A stretch of DNA of 64,000 nucleotides from Erythrobacter litoralis (GTDB lineage Bacteria > Pseudomonadota > Alphaproteobacteria > Sphingomonadales > Sphingomonadaceae), in NCBI RefSeq assembly GCF_001719165.1, contig NZ_CP017057.1:2418001-2482000 (forward strand). The letters run 5' to 3'. Below are positions 7,197 to 15,122 of this stretch, one piece after another. Below the pieces are notes generated by a model. The model was not told the origin of the DNA, did not search any database, and saw only the letters and a list, made by a program, of their open reading frames with translations. The translations under genes were made by a program, and so were the position numbers. Within the stretch, counting starts at the first letter, position 1. Every line of letters starts with the position of its first letter.

Positions 7197-7447
7197 CCCT
7201 GGCGGTCCGCCTGCCCCGGCTTGCCGGCATTCCGCCGCTGCGGCCCGACCGGATCGACCCGGTCGGGCCGCCCGACGTGGAACCGCTGCCGGATGAAAAC
7301 GAGCCGGGCGTCGTTCCCGAAACCGAGCCGACCGAACCCGACATCGACGAACCAAACCGCTCGCCGGAGGAATATCCCGGCCCGCAGGAAGACGGACGTT
7401 CGCATGATGGTGCGGCCTCCCCCCGAAGGAAGGGATACCTCGAATGA
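7193..7447 (+). CDS. Small acidic proline-rich protein between hsp20 and usp
   Basis: 84 residues, no recognised domain. The centre is an acidic Pro/Glu/Asp stretch (EPLPDENEPGVVPETEPTEP and onward), probably disordered. It is supported by its junctions: its ATG lies in the hsp20 stop (ATGA) and its own stop overlaps the start of the next gene in the same way, so it could be translated by coupling from hsp20. It may be a linker ORF whose translation carries ribosomes to the usp gene, or a small acidic partner of Hsp20. No function can be assigned. Confidence 0.6.
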   Translation: MTLAVRLPRLAGIPPLRPDRIDPVGPPDVEPLPDENEPGVVPETEPTEPDIDEPNRSPEEYPGPQEDGRSHDGAASPRRKGYLE

Positions 7448-8238
7448 AGAACATCCTGCTGCTCGTCCATGACGACCCGGCCCAGGAAGCACGCTTCCAG
7501 GTCGCGCTCGACGTCACTCGCAGGCTCGGCGGGCATCTCGAATGCCTTGCGGTGCGCGAATTGCCGATGATCGCCTATGGCGACTATTCGGCCAGCGAGG
7601 CGATGGTCCTGCTCGATGCGGGCGAGGTCAAGACCGGTTCGCTGCAATCCGCGCTCGAGAAACGGCTCGCGAGCGAGGACGTGGGCTGGTCCTTCGACCG
7701 GTCCTTCGAGGCTCCGACCGAAGCGCTGGCCTATGCCTCCGACTTCGCCGATCTCATCGTCATGTCCGCCCGGCTCGACGACGACGCCGACGAGCCGCCC
7801 GCGCCCGAACGGCTTCCGCTGCGCTCGGGACGACCCATTCTCGCCGTGCCGCCCAAAGCGCGCGGGATCGATCTCGACGCGCCGATGGTGATCGCGTGGG
7901 ACGGATCGCGTCCCGCGGTGGAGGCGGTGCGCGCGGCCGCGCGGCTTGCGAAGGGCGCACGCGAAGTCGTCCTGATCCAGGTCGGCAAGGGCTCGGGCGC
8001 GCTCGATATGGAGGAGGCTGCGGTCTATCTCTCGCGCCACGGGATCAGGCCCGAACTGATAAAGCGCGACCGCGAGCCGACCGTGGCTGCCGCCCTGCTC
8101 GACCAGGTGCAGCTGATCGGTGCGCAATTGCTCGTGATGGGGGCCTATGGCAGCCTGCCGAGCGCGGAGCGGATCTTCGGCGGCGTGACCCGCACGATGC
8201 TCCAGCAGAGCCCTGTGCCGTTGCTGCTGGCGCATTGA
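7444..8238 (+). CDS. Universal stress protein, tandem UspA domains
   Basis: 264 residues. The first, degenerate UspA domain (about 1-135) starts MKNILLLVHDDPAQEARFQVAL. The second (about 143-264) starts with MVIAWDGSRPAVEAVRAAARLA and ends with LLVMGAYGSLPSAERIFGGVTRTMLQQSPVPLLL, which retains the G-x2-G-x9-G-like nucleotide loop with a conservative variation. It is cytoplasmic with no signal. Such two-domain Usp proteins are commonly induced by oxygen limitation and stationary phase. It is translationally coupled (ATGA) to the small proline-rich ORF and probably cotranscribed with hsp20. Confidence 0.9.
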   Translation: MKNILLLVHDDPAQEARFQVALDVTRRLGGHLECLAVRELPMIAYGDYSASEAMVLLDAGEVKTGSLQSALEKRLASEDVGWSFDRSFEAPTEALAYASDFADLIVMSARLDDDADEPPAPERLPLRSGRPILAVPPKARGIDLDAPMVIAWDGSRPAVEAVRAAARLAKGAREVVLIQVGKGSGALDMEEAAVYLSRHGIRPELIKRDREPTVAAALLDQVQLIGAQLLVMGAYGSLPSAERIFGGVTRTMLQQSPVPLLLAH

Positions 8239-8273
8239 GGCGGCACCCGGCCCTTCTTTCCCTCGTTCCAGCT

Positions 8274-8301
8274 CGCCCCGCCGTCGGGGGGAGACGGGGC
8301 G
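8274..8301. terminator. Possible bidirectional terminator between usp and fixJ-like gene
   Basis: CGCCCCG (8274-8280) pairs with CGGGGCG (8295-8301) around a 14-base loop, in the gap between two convergent genes. It has no clear T-run on either side, so terminator activity is only suggested by position. Confidence 0.35.
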
Positions 8302-8305
8302 CCCG

Positions 8306-8974
8306 TCAGTTGTTTTCGCGCGGCGCGAGCAGGGTGTGCTCTGACAGCCAGCGTCTTTCCGAACCCAGCCCCGCGGCAAAGGCGATCCGCAGCGCATCGG
8401 CGAAGCTGTGCACGTCGAGCTTGCCCATCACGTTGGCGCGATAGACCTCGACAGTGCGCGAACTGATGCCGAGATCGTAGGCGATCGTCTTGTTGGGATA
8501 GCCGCAGGCGAGCCCATCGAGCACTTCCTGCTCGCGCGAGGTGAGCCGGCCGAGCTGGGTCTTGGCCCATTCCTTGCGGTTGAGCCGTTCCTCGCTGTCG
8601 CGCATCGTTTCGAAAGCGGCCTGCACGGCGGCGAGGACATTCTGGCGATCGACCGGTTTCTGGAGGAAATCGACCGCGCCTTCCTGCATCGCCTTGACGG
8701 CCATGGTCACGTCACCGTGACCGGTCAGGAAGATGACGGGAAAGTTGAATCCCTCCCGCTTCATCTCCTGCTGCAATTCTAGCCCGTCCATCCCCGGCAT
8801 CCTGATGTCGACGAGAGCGCAGGCGGGCGTCATCTTGTCGGCGCCCTTGAGAAAGCTTTCGGACCCGCACCAACGCATCACGTCATAGCCCGAATTCGAC
8901 AGCAGGAAATCAAGCGACCGCCTGATCGATTCCTCGTCATCGACTACATGAACCAGCCAGCGTTCAATCGCCAT
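8306..8974 (-). CDS. fixJ: FixJ-family response regulator
   Basis: 222 residues. The receiver domain (1-120) has the acidic pair Asp12-Asp13 (HVVDDEESIRRSL), phosphoacceptor Asp56 in ALVDIRMPGMDGL, Thr84 in FLTGHGDV and Lys106 in LQKPVD, so it is complete and should be phosphorylatable. The LuxR-type helix-turn-helix follows at about 145-205 (LTSREQEVLDGLACGYPNKT, IAYDLGISSRTVEVYRANVM). It overlaps the end of the sensor kinase gene by 11 bases, so the two form a pair. In rhizobia FixJ activates fixK and nifA under low oxygen; here the nearby stress genes carrying a shared palindrome are the likely targets, which is inference. Confidence 0.9.
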   Translation of the reverse strand: MAIERWLVHVVDDEESIRRSLDFLLSNSGYDVMRWCGSESFLKGADKMTPACALVDIRMPGMDGLELQQEMKREGFNFPVIFLTGHGDVTMAVKAMQEGAVDFLQKPVDRQNVLAAVQAAFETMRDSEERLNRKEWAKTQLGRLTSREQEVLDGLACGYPNKTIAYDLGISSRTVEVYRANVMGKLDVHSFADALRIAFAAGLGSERRWLSEHTLLAPRENN

Positions 8975-10868
8975 GTTCGTCCTCCTCCCTTAAGCAGGGC
9001 ACCGTGAAGACGAAACCCGCACCGTCGGCGAGATCGGGGTCGTACCAGATCCGCCCGCCATGAGCCTCGATGATGGTCCGGCAGATGGCGAGACCCATGC
9101 CCATGCCGTCTTTCTTGGTCGTGCTGAAGGGCTCGAACAGCCGTTCGATGCGCTCCGGCGGGACGCCGGGGCCGGAATCGGTGACGGTGAACCGCACCGC
9201 GCTGCCATCGCAGGTGATGGCGACGTTCACCTCTCCGTCGCGTTCGATCGCATCGACCGCGTTGCGCATGAGATTGAGCAGAACCTGCTGGATCTGCACC
9301 CGGTCGACGAAAACGTGCTTGAGTTCCGGCCCGACCGTGACCGATCGCTCGATGTTGCGATGGCGGGTGCCGGCCGTCCCAAGTGCGATGGCATCGCGCA
9401 CGAGCCTGCCCGGATCCTCCAGCGTGCGTTCGATCTCACCGCGTGCGACGAAGCTGCGCAGCCGCTTGACGATCTCTCCTGCCCGCAGCGCCTCGTGCCC
9501 GGCCTGCTCAAGTGCATCGGCGACCTTCTCGATCGAATCCGTTTCCGCCCGGCGCAGCAGTTCTGCCGAAGTCTGGACGATGTTCCCGATCGCCATGAGC
9601 GGCTGGTTGAGTTCGTGCGCGATCGAGGTGGCGAGCGTTCCCATCTCGCTCACGCGGGCGATGTGAGCGAGTTCGCGCTGCAATTCCTCGAGCCGCGCCT
9701 CGGTCGCCTCCTTCTCGGTAAGGTCCTGGACGAAGCCCGCGAACATCCGCTGCCCGCCGCCGAAAGCCTCGCCGATCCTGAGCGAATGCGGAAAGATCGT
9801 GCCGTCCTTGCGCAGGCCGTAGACCCGGCGCTTCGACCCGATGACCCTGCTTTCCCCCTGCGAACGATAGCGCTGCATGTGGCCATCGTGCTCCTCGCGG
9901 TCGGGCGAAGGCATCAGCATCGACACGTTGCGCCCGATCACCTCGTGCGCGCAATAGCCGAACATCTCTTCGGCCGTCTTGCTGAAGAGCAGGATCCTGC
10001 CGTCCACATCGATCACGATCAGCGCTTCGGGCACGGTGTCGAGAATCGAGCGAAGGAGGACCGTGCTCGCCTCGAGCGAGCGCGCCTGCGTGTCCTCATG
10101 GGTTATGTCGCGCACGATCTGCCCGAACCCGCTAGGCAGGACATCGTCCCCTTCCACGCGCGAGATCGTCACCTCGGCGAGGAAACGGGACCCGTCCTTG
10201 CGCGTGCGCCAGCAGCGGTCGCGGAACGACCCGTTCTTGCGCGCAAGCTCGAGCTGCCTTTGCGGCAGGCCCCGCTCGCGCTCGGACGGGTCGAACAGGA
10301 TATCGAAGTGCCGACCCTGCACCTCCGCCTCGCGCCAGCCGCACAGGCGTTGGGCTCCCTGGTTCCAGATCGTTATGCGCCCCTCGTCGTCGAGCATGCA
10401 GAGCGCAAAATTCTCCGCGATGTCGATGAAGAGCGACAATTCCTGCTTCAGCACCTTGGACCTGAGGTGCTGCTCCATCTCAGCGGTGATATCCTCGCAG
10501 ACCATCAGGGCGCCGCGCACCGCGCCCTTCGTGTCCTTCCACGGCGAGACGCTCCACCGGATCCACTCGACACCGCCGTCGGCGCGTTCGAGCCGGTCGA
10601 AATCGCTAGCGATCGTCTCGCCATCGAGCGCTTGCCCGAGCACTTTGCGCCAGGGCCCCTGATGGCAGGAAGATACATGGTCGGGGGAATAGGGCGGACC
10701 GGAGTCCGCAGGCAGGTCGAACAACCCCTTCCAGCGCGCATTGCACAGCACGCAGGCAAGATCTGTATCGAACAAGGCGATCGCTGCCGGGATCTGGTCG
10801 ATCATGGGAGCGACCAGCCGGACATAGGGAATTCGCTCCGTGCGGAAATTGATGTCCGCCTTGTTCAT
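8964..10868 (-). CDS. fixL: FixL-like PAS sensor histidine kinase
   Basis: 634 residues, no transmembrane segment. Three PAS domains lie at about 20-130, 143-262 and 273-390. The third matches the FixL heme-PAS: SILDTVPEALIVIDVDGRI, then MPSPDREEHDGHMQRY with His327 at the heme-ligand position, RVIGSKRRVYGLRKDG with a conserved Arg near 347, and IFPHSLRIGEA. The kinase core has phospho-His418 in SIAHELNQPLMAIG and an ATPase domain with NLMRNAVDAI, DSGPGVPPERI and GMGMGLAICR. It therefore probably senses oxygen through heme. It is transcribed divergently from a PfkB kinase gene, and a perfect 16-bp palindrome lies in its 5' region, suggesting autoregulation. Confidence 0.88.
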   Translation of the reverse strand: MNKADINFRTERIPYVRLVAPMIDQIPAAIALFDTDLACVLCNARWKGLFDLPADSGPPYSPDHVSSCHQGPWRKVLGQALDGETIASDFDRLERADGGVEWIRWSVSPWKDTKGAVRGALMVCEDITAEMEQHLRSKVLKQELSLFIDIAENFALCMLDDEGRITIWNQGAQRLCGWREAEVQGRHFDILFDPSERERGLPQRQLELARKNGSFRDRCWRTRKDGSRFLAEVTISRVEGDDVLPSGFGQIVRDITHEDTQARSLEASTVLLRSILDTVPEALIVIDVDGRILLFSKTAEEMFGYCAHEVIGRNVSMLMPSPDREEHDGHMQRYRSQGESRVIGSKRRVYGLRKDGTIFPHSLRIGEAFGGGQRMFAGFVQDLTEKEATEARLEELQRELAHIARVSEMGTLATSIAHELNQPLMAIGNIVQTSAELLRRAETDSIEKVADALEQAGHEALRAGEIVKRLRSFVARGEIERTLEDPGRLVRDAIALGTAGTRHRNIERSVTVGPELKHVFVDRVQIQQVLLNLMRNAVDAIERDGEVNVAITCDGSAVRFTVTDSGPGVPPERIERLFEPFSTTKKDGMGMGLAICRTIIEAHGGRIWYDPDLADGAGFVFTVPCLREEDEHGD

Positions 10869-10941
10869 CCGCTCTCTTGGGCCCCGTTATACGACGTCAA
10901 TTGTCCTCGCGCCAGTGTCGGGGGACAAGCCATTGGGGACA

Positions 10942-10957
10942 TCCGTAATATTACGGA
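10942..10957. promoter_or_regulatory. Perfect 16-bp palindrome, candidate FixJ-type operator for fixLJ and pfkB
   Basis: TCCGTAATATTACGGA is a perfect palindrome in the 246-base divergent gap, 74 bases before the fixL-like start and about 160 before the pfkB start. Its core CCGTAA-TA-TTACGG matches the pattern CCGYAR-N2-TTMCSG found at three other operon starts. The same gap also holds a T8 tract flanked by CGCC/GGCG at 11030-11045. Confidence 0.6.
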
Positions 10958-11114
10958 GAAGTGGCGCGAAGTGCGCACGGCGCTTTCTTTCGGGCCCCTA
11001 GACAACCGCTAGAATCATCGAAAATCGATCGCCTTTTTTTTGGCGGCAATGGACTGTCGGGGGCAATCGAAGACAGTGGCGGGGCGGCCCATCCTCGGTT
11101 AGGGTGGCAGCGTC

Positions 11115-12050
11115 ATGGCCGACAATTTCCCGATAGCCACGCTGACGCTCAATCCGGCGATCGACCTGTCCTTCGCGGTCGACCGGATCTACCCGCTCCA
11201 CAAGATGCGCGGCGACAGCGAGCGACACGATCCGGGCGGCGGCGGGATCAATGTCTCGCGCGTCATAGCCCGGCTCGGCGGGACCGCGCCCTGCCATTAT
11301 TTCGCGGGCGGGCCGGGCGGCGCGGCGTTCGATCACCTGCTCGACCGGCACCAGCTGGTGAAGCGCCCGATCCCCATCTGCGGCTCGACCCGGATCAGCA
11401 CCACCGTCTACGAACGCGCGGGCGATGCCGAATATCGCTTCACCACCGACGGACCCGAAATATCGCCCGGCGAATGGGCCGCCTGCCTCGAACGCTTTCG
11501 CAGCCTGCGCTGTTCGTGGCTGGTGCTGAGCGGGACATTGCCGCGCGGCGTGCCCGACAATGCCTATGCCGAGCTTGCCGCGATGGCTGCGGCGAACGGC
11601 GCGAAAGTTGTGCTCGACAGTTCGGGGCGCGGCCTTGCCGGGGGTCTTTCCGGGTCAGGGGTCTTCCTCGTCAAGCCGAGCCTGAGCGAATTGCGCGCCT
11701 TCACCGGCGAGGATCTTTCGACCGACAGGGATATCGCCCAGGCCGCCGGGCGCATGGTAGCGGCCGGGTCGGCACGCCATGTCGCGGTGACGCTGGGCGC
11801 AGACGGCGCGCTGCTGGTCGGCGAGGACCGGCATGTCCGCCTGCCCGCGCTCGAGGTCGAACGGCGCAGCGCGGTCGGAGCGGGGGACAGCTTCCTTGCG
11901 GCCATGGTCTTCGCGCTCAGCGGGGGACGCGCGATAGAGGAGGCGTTCAGGCACGGCATCGCGGCGGGCGCGGCGGCCGTCATGACGCCGGGAACGGGTC
12001 TTGCCGAGCCGCGCGACATCGAACGCCTCCTGCCGCTTACCGGAGGCTAG
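11115..12050 (+). CDS. PfkB-family sugar kinase (phosphofructokinase-like)
   Basis: 311 residues. The protein shows the ribokinase/PfkB fold: an N-terminal TLTLNPAIDLSF typical of 1-phosphofructokinase and Pfk-2, the glycine-rich GGGGINVSRVIARLGG substrate signature, and the C-terminal GAGDSFLAAMVFAL motif with catalytic Asp258 and the anion hole. NPAIDLS and GGGGINVSRV are closest in form to 6-phosphofructokinase 2 and tagatose-6-phosphate kinase. It would commit hexose phosphate to glycolysis. It is read divergently from fixLJ with the palindrome between, so oxygen-dependent control of glycolytic flux is plausible. PfkB genes accompany Usp and Hsp20 genes in dormancy clusters of other bacteria. 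Confidence 0.88.
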   Translation: MADNFPIATLTLNPAIDLSFAVDRIYPLHKMRGDSERHDPGGGGINVSRVIARLGGTAPCHYFAGGPGGAAFDHLLDRHQLVKRPIPICGSTRISTTVYERAGDAEYRFTTDGPEISPGEWAACLERFRSLRCSWLVLSGTLPRGVPDNAYAELAAMAAANGAKVVLDSSGRGLAGGLSGSGVFLVKPSLSELRAFTGEDLSTDRDIAQAAGRMVAAGSARHVAVTLGADGALLVGEDRHVRLPALEVERRSAVGAGDSFLAAMVFALSGGRAIEEAFRHGIAAGAAAVMTPGTGLAEPRDIERLLPLTGG

Positions 12051-12069
12051 GAAGCCGGCACGGTGCGGA

Positions 12070-12738
12070 TCAGTCCTCTGCCCGATTGCCGCGCGCGCGC
12101 TCCATGATCCGCACCACCTCGGCATCGCTTGTCTGGCTGAAATCGCCGTAATGCTGTCCCACCGATCCGAACGGTTCGGGCAATTCGAGCACCACGATCT
12201 CGTCGCACAAGGGGGCGAGCCTGTCGGCAATGTCGCGCGGGGCGACGGGCACGGCGAGGATCAGCCGCTCTGCGCCCGCCTTGCGCGCTCCGCGAATGGC
12301 GGCGGTGATGGTCGACCCGGTGGCGATCCCGTCATCGACGATCACCACTGTGCGCCCCTCCATGCGCGGCTTTCGCCGATTGCCCATATAGGCCATCCGG
12401 CGGCGTTCGAGTTCGACCAGCTGGCGGCTCATCTCGCGCTGGAGATAATCGGTCCCCGGCGCGATGATCTCGAGCGCCTCGTCGTTGAGGACGACCTGCG
12501 GGTCCTCGCCGTCCACCACCGCTCCGATCGCATATTCGGGATTGCCGGGCGCACCGAGCTTGCGGACCATCATCAGATCGAGCTCCGCATCGAGCGCGCG
12601 GGCGATCTCGCAGGCGACCGGCACCCCGCCGCGCGGCAGGGCGAGGATCAGCGGATCGTGTCCGCGCAGATGGCCGAGCCTTGCTGCAAGCTGCTTTCCG
12701 GCGCTGGCCCTGTTCTCGATCACGGACGCTATCCTCAT
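12070..12738 (-). CDS. Phosphoribosyltransferase-family protein
   Basis: 222 residues. It has the type I phosphoribosyltransferase signature TVVIVDDGIATGSTITAAIR (about 125-145), with the two acidic residues and the TGST loop for the PRPP phosphate. LILALPRGGVPVACEIARAL and LMMVRKLGAPGNPEYAIGAV are typical of the stand-alone family found next to Usp and erythromycin-esterase genes, whose substrate is unknown. It ends 20 bases after the convergent pfkB gene. Upstream (12739-12919) I see no strong operator; a weak partial match to the FixJ-like motif lies near 12880. Confidence 0.85.
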   Translation of the reverse strand: MRIASVIENRASAGKQLAARLGHLRGHDPLILALPRGGVPVACEIARALDAELDLMMVRKLGAPGNPEYAIGAVVDGEDPQVVLNDEALEIIAPGTDYLQREMSRQLVELERRRMAYMGNRRKPRMEGRTVVIVDDGIATGSTITAAIRGARKAGAERLILAVPVAPRDIADRLAPLCDEIVVLELPEPFGSVGQHYGDFSQTSDAEVVRIMERARGNRAED

Positions 12739-12919
12739 CCCATCAACACCTCGCCGAACGCAGAATGGCGATCGAACCGGCGGCTCGCACGCCCGGCAGG
12801 CCGGGCCGATGCCCCCGCTTCCCCGGACAGGTGGCCGGCACCAGGGTCGATGACGATTTCGTGCGGTGCAGTCAGCGATTTTAAGAGGAAACTAGGCAAG
12901 GAAGATGGATCGTCCATGG

Positions 12920-14269
12920 CTACAATCCGAACGGGTAGGTTTCAGGCGCGCCTTCGGGCCGCTCGACACCCAGGGGTGTGACCGGAGTGGTCTCCTCGAA
13001 CCAGACATAGGCATCGAACTGGTCGGCGAGCACGGCTTCGAAGTAATGGCTGAGATATTCGCTCTCGGGGCGGTAGACGACGCCGATCGCGCGCTCGAGC
13101 AGGGTGCGGCGCAGCTGTTCGGCGAGCGTGCGCCGGGAGGGGGAGCGCCAGTCGGTCAGCGAGCGAGCGAAACCGGCATGCCGAAAGGCGTGCTCCCAGC
13201 TGTCGATCCGCGCGGGGCGCACGGTCTTGACCTGCATCCGCCCGCCCCATTCGCTTGCCGCCGCGACGGTGCCGCGATCGGTGCCGAAGCCGATGGCGAC
13301 GCATTCGTCGCCGTGCGCCATGCGGCACAATTCGCCGATGTTGAATTCGCCCCGCCATCCCATCGCGGTCGCCGCGGCGTTGCCGACATGCGAATTGTGC
13401 GCCCACACGACTGCCTTTGCGGTATCGCCGCCATGGGCAAGGAGCGACTGAAGCGTCGCGAACATGTGCCGGTCGCGCAGGTTCCAGCTTTCGGCCGCGC
13501 CGCGGTAGAGCGCGCGGTAATATTTCTCGGCCGTGACGGCGATGCGCGCGTTCTGCACCGCGTCGAACCAGCCTTTGCCATTGTCGTCCAGCGCCGCGAG
13601 TCGCAGGTCGAGCAGGTCGCGCAATTGCCCCACCACCTCGTTCTCGCAGCTTTCGCGCCCGCCATGGACCACCGCATGGCCGTAGCGCGCCGGGTCCTCG
13701 CGCCAGGGAAACAGGCAGCCATAGCGTTCCCGCGCGAGCGCGGCATCGAACGGGTCGCGCTCCTCGAGGAAATCGATCACCGCATTCATCGACTGGTTCA
13801 GCGAATAGATGTCGAGCCCGCGAAACGCGACCTGGCGTCCGGCTGGCAGGCCTTGATTGTGCCCGCGCAGCCAGTCGGCGAATTCGAGCGTTTCGAGATT
13901 GCGCCACATCCAGGTAGGAAACCGCACGAAGGCATCGCCCTGCGCGGGCCGTGCGGCAACGTGGCCCCCGTCGCGGCGGACGTAACCGTCGATCCGCGCT
14001 GCATCGGGCCAGTCGGCCTCGACCGCGACGATCGAAAAGCCGTGGCGCTCGACCATCCGGCGCGTGATCGCTGCGCGCGCGCGGTAGAATTCGCTGCTGC
14101 CATGGGTCGCCTCGCCCAGAAGCAGCACTTTCGCATCGGCGAAGCGGTCGAACCGGCTCCCGAAACGGGCGGCATCGGCCGGATGCGGCAGGGGCTCGGC
14201 GGCATCGTGCAGAAGGACGGACAGCTGCGGCAGCTCGGTGTTCTCACGCGTCGCGGTAATCGCATTCAT
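12920..14269 (-). CDS. Erythromycin-esterase family protein
   Basis: 449 residues from the ATG chosen because GGGAGG lies six bases before it; a longer frame reaches 14383 but lacks such a site. Family motifs include LLLGEATHGSSEFYRARAAI with the catalytic-type Glu and His, SIVAVEADWPDAARIDGYVR, FRGLDIYSL and AVVWAHNSHVGNAAATAMG with the second His. These metal-independent hydrolases include EreA/EreB, but most chromosomal members are not resistance enzymes and their substrate is unknown. It lies in a stress-gene cluster beside a phosphoribosyltransferase, a common arrangement in Proteobacteria. No export signal is visible. Confidence 0.85.
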   Translation of the reverse strand: MNAITATRENTELPQLSVLLHDAAEPLPHPADAARFGSRFDRFADAKVLLLGEATHGSSEFYRARAAITRRMVERHGFSIVAVEADWPDAARIDGYVRRDGGHVAARPAQGDAFVRFPTWMWRNLETLEFADWLRGHNQGLPAGRQVAFRGLDIYSLNQSMNAVIDFLEERDPFDAALARERYGCLFPWREDPARYGHAVVHGGRESCENEVVGQLRDLLDLRLAALDDNGKGWFDAVQNARIAVTAEKYYRALYRGAAESWNLRDRHMFATLQSLLAHGGDTAKAVVWAHNSHVGNAAATAMGWRGEFNIGELCRMAHGDECVAIGFGTDRGTVAAASEWGGRMQVKTVRPARIDSWEHAFRHAGFARSLTDWRSPSRRTLAEQLRRTLLERAIGVVYRPESEYLSHYFEAVLADQFDAYVWFEETTPVTPLGVERPEGAPETYPFGL

Positions 14270-14728
14270 CGGCCGCCTCCCGAGGATAGGATAAATGCGC
14301 CCTGCCATCGGCGCATTCGTCAGCCAAAGGCAAGCACGGCCCCGAAGCGCACGGCTTCGGGACCGCCGAGTCTGGGTCAACAAAGGGGCGAACCCGCGGG
14401 GTTCCCTGACCCGTGATGCGCGGGCGCATCTCGTTTTGGGAACCTCCGCGAGCCCTGGTCATACGATCGTCGCGCAGTCTTGGGTCAGAACCTTTTCTTT
14501 GCGATCCGGTTCAAAACGAAGCTGGCGCTCCCGTCTGACAATCATCGTCTAGGCCTGCCGCACGGCGCCCTCCATCGGTAGATGTCCCTAAGGATCCTTG
14601 CGGGATCGCCCTATGCCTCGTCCATTCGGTGAAATCGCCCGCACTACGGACAATTGCGAAGGGCGTTCGCGAAAGGCCCCCGCCACATTCGCCCGGCAAC
14701 AGGACGGACAGGAAGAAGGGAAACCGGC
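14270..14728. other. 459-base structured intergenic region with three inverted repeats
   Basis: No convincing gene is seen. Three inverted repeats stand in a row: AATGCGCC/GGCGCATT (14294-14301 and 14310-14317), CCCGAAGC/GCTTCGGG (14341-14348 and 14354-14361), and a nested one with GGGTCA/TGACCC outside (14374-14379, 14407-14412) and GAACCC/GGGTTC inside (14390-14395, 14399-14404). They lie in the presumed 5' leader of the minus-strand esterase gene. At 14576-14589, CGGTAG-AT-GTCCCT is a weak match to the FixJ-like motif, 139 bases before the plus-strand receiver gene. Confidence 0.5.
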
Positions 14729-15091
14729 ATGCCGCATGCACTCATCATCGACGAAAACATCGCGATCAGTCGCGCCATCCAGCATCACCTGGGCGGGCTC
14801 GGCTTTGCCTCCTTCGACATCACCTGGACCGAACAGCAGGCGCTCGACGCGGCGGCGCGACGGCGGCCCGACATCATCGTGATCGGCGACGACATCGAAT
14901 GGGGATCCGCGATCCGCGCGGCGCGCAGGATCTCGCTCGACGATTCGATCCCGGTGCTGATGGTGAGCGGGAATCCGGCACGGGCAAGCGAACGGCTCGA
15001 AATGGCATCGAGCTATGAAGGCCCGTTCCGCGTCAACCAGATCGAGGAAGCGGTCGGCATCGCGCTGGAAGGCAGGCCCGTCCTGCACTGA
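14729..15091 (+). CDS. Stand-alone receiver-like protein, atypical
   Basis: 120 residues, starting at the ATG after GAAGAAGGG. It resembles a single-domain response regulator: HALIIDENIAISRAIQ with Asp8-Glu9 in place of the acidic pair, IIVIGDDIEWGSAIRAAR with Asp54 or Asp55 as possible phosphoacceptor, and LMVSGNPA with the Ser switch. The conserved Lys-Pro is missing; the corresponding place reads YEGPFRVNQIEEAV. Phosphorylation-dependent switching is therefore doubtful and it may act as a pseudo-receiver or phosphate sink. It has no output domain. It stands alone between divergent and convergent stress genes. Confidence 0.65.
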   Translation: MPHALIIDENIAISRAIQHHLGGLGFASFDITWTEQQALDAAARRRPDIIVIGDDIEWGSAIRAARRISLDDSIPVLMVSGNPARASERLEMASSYEGPFRVNQIEEAVGIALEGRPVLH

Positions 15092-15099
15092 TGGCGAAG

Positions 15100-15112
15100 C
15101 CCCCCCCCCCCC
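15100..15112 (+). repeat. Homopolymer tract of 13 C between convergent genes
   Basis: Thirteen consecutive C bases, nine bases after the stop of the receiver-like gene and ten before the end of the host-attachment gene. It is the longest homopolymer I saw in the window. Being outside both reading frames, slippage would not switch a protein, although sequencing error in length is possible. Confidence 0.9.
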
Positions 15113-15122
15113 GCAGGGTCGT

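Noticed and set aside
10942..10957. FNR/FixK box interpretation of the palindrome
   Set aside because: FNR-type sites read TTGAT-N4-ATCAA; this one is TCCGTAATATTACGGA and fits a different regulator.
12879..12895. FixJ-like site ahead of the phosphoribosyltransferase gene
   Set aside because: Only a partial match (minus-strand CCTAGTTTCCTC) with different spacing and at a greater distance than the four good sites.
12920..14269. Antibiotic resistance gene (erythromycin esterase)
   Set aside because: The family is broad; stress-cluster context and lack of any mobile element make a resistance role unsupported.
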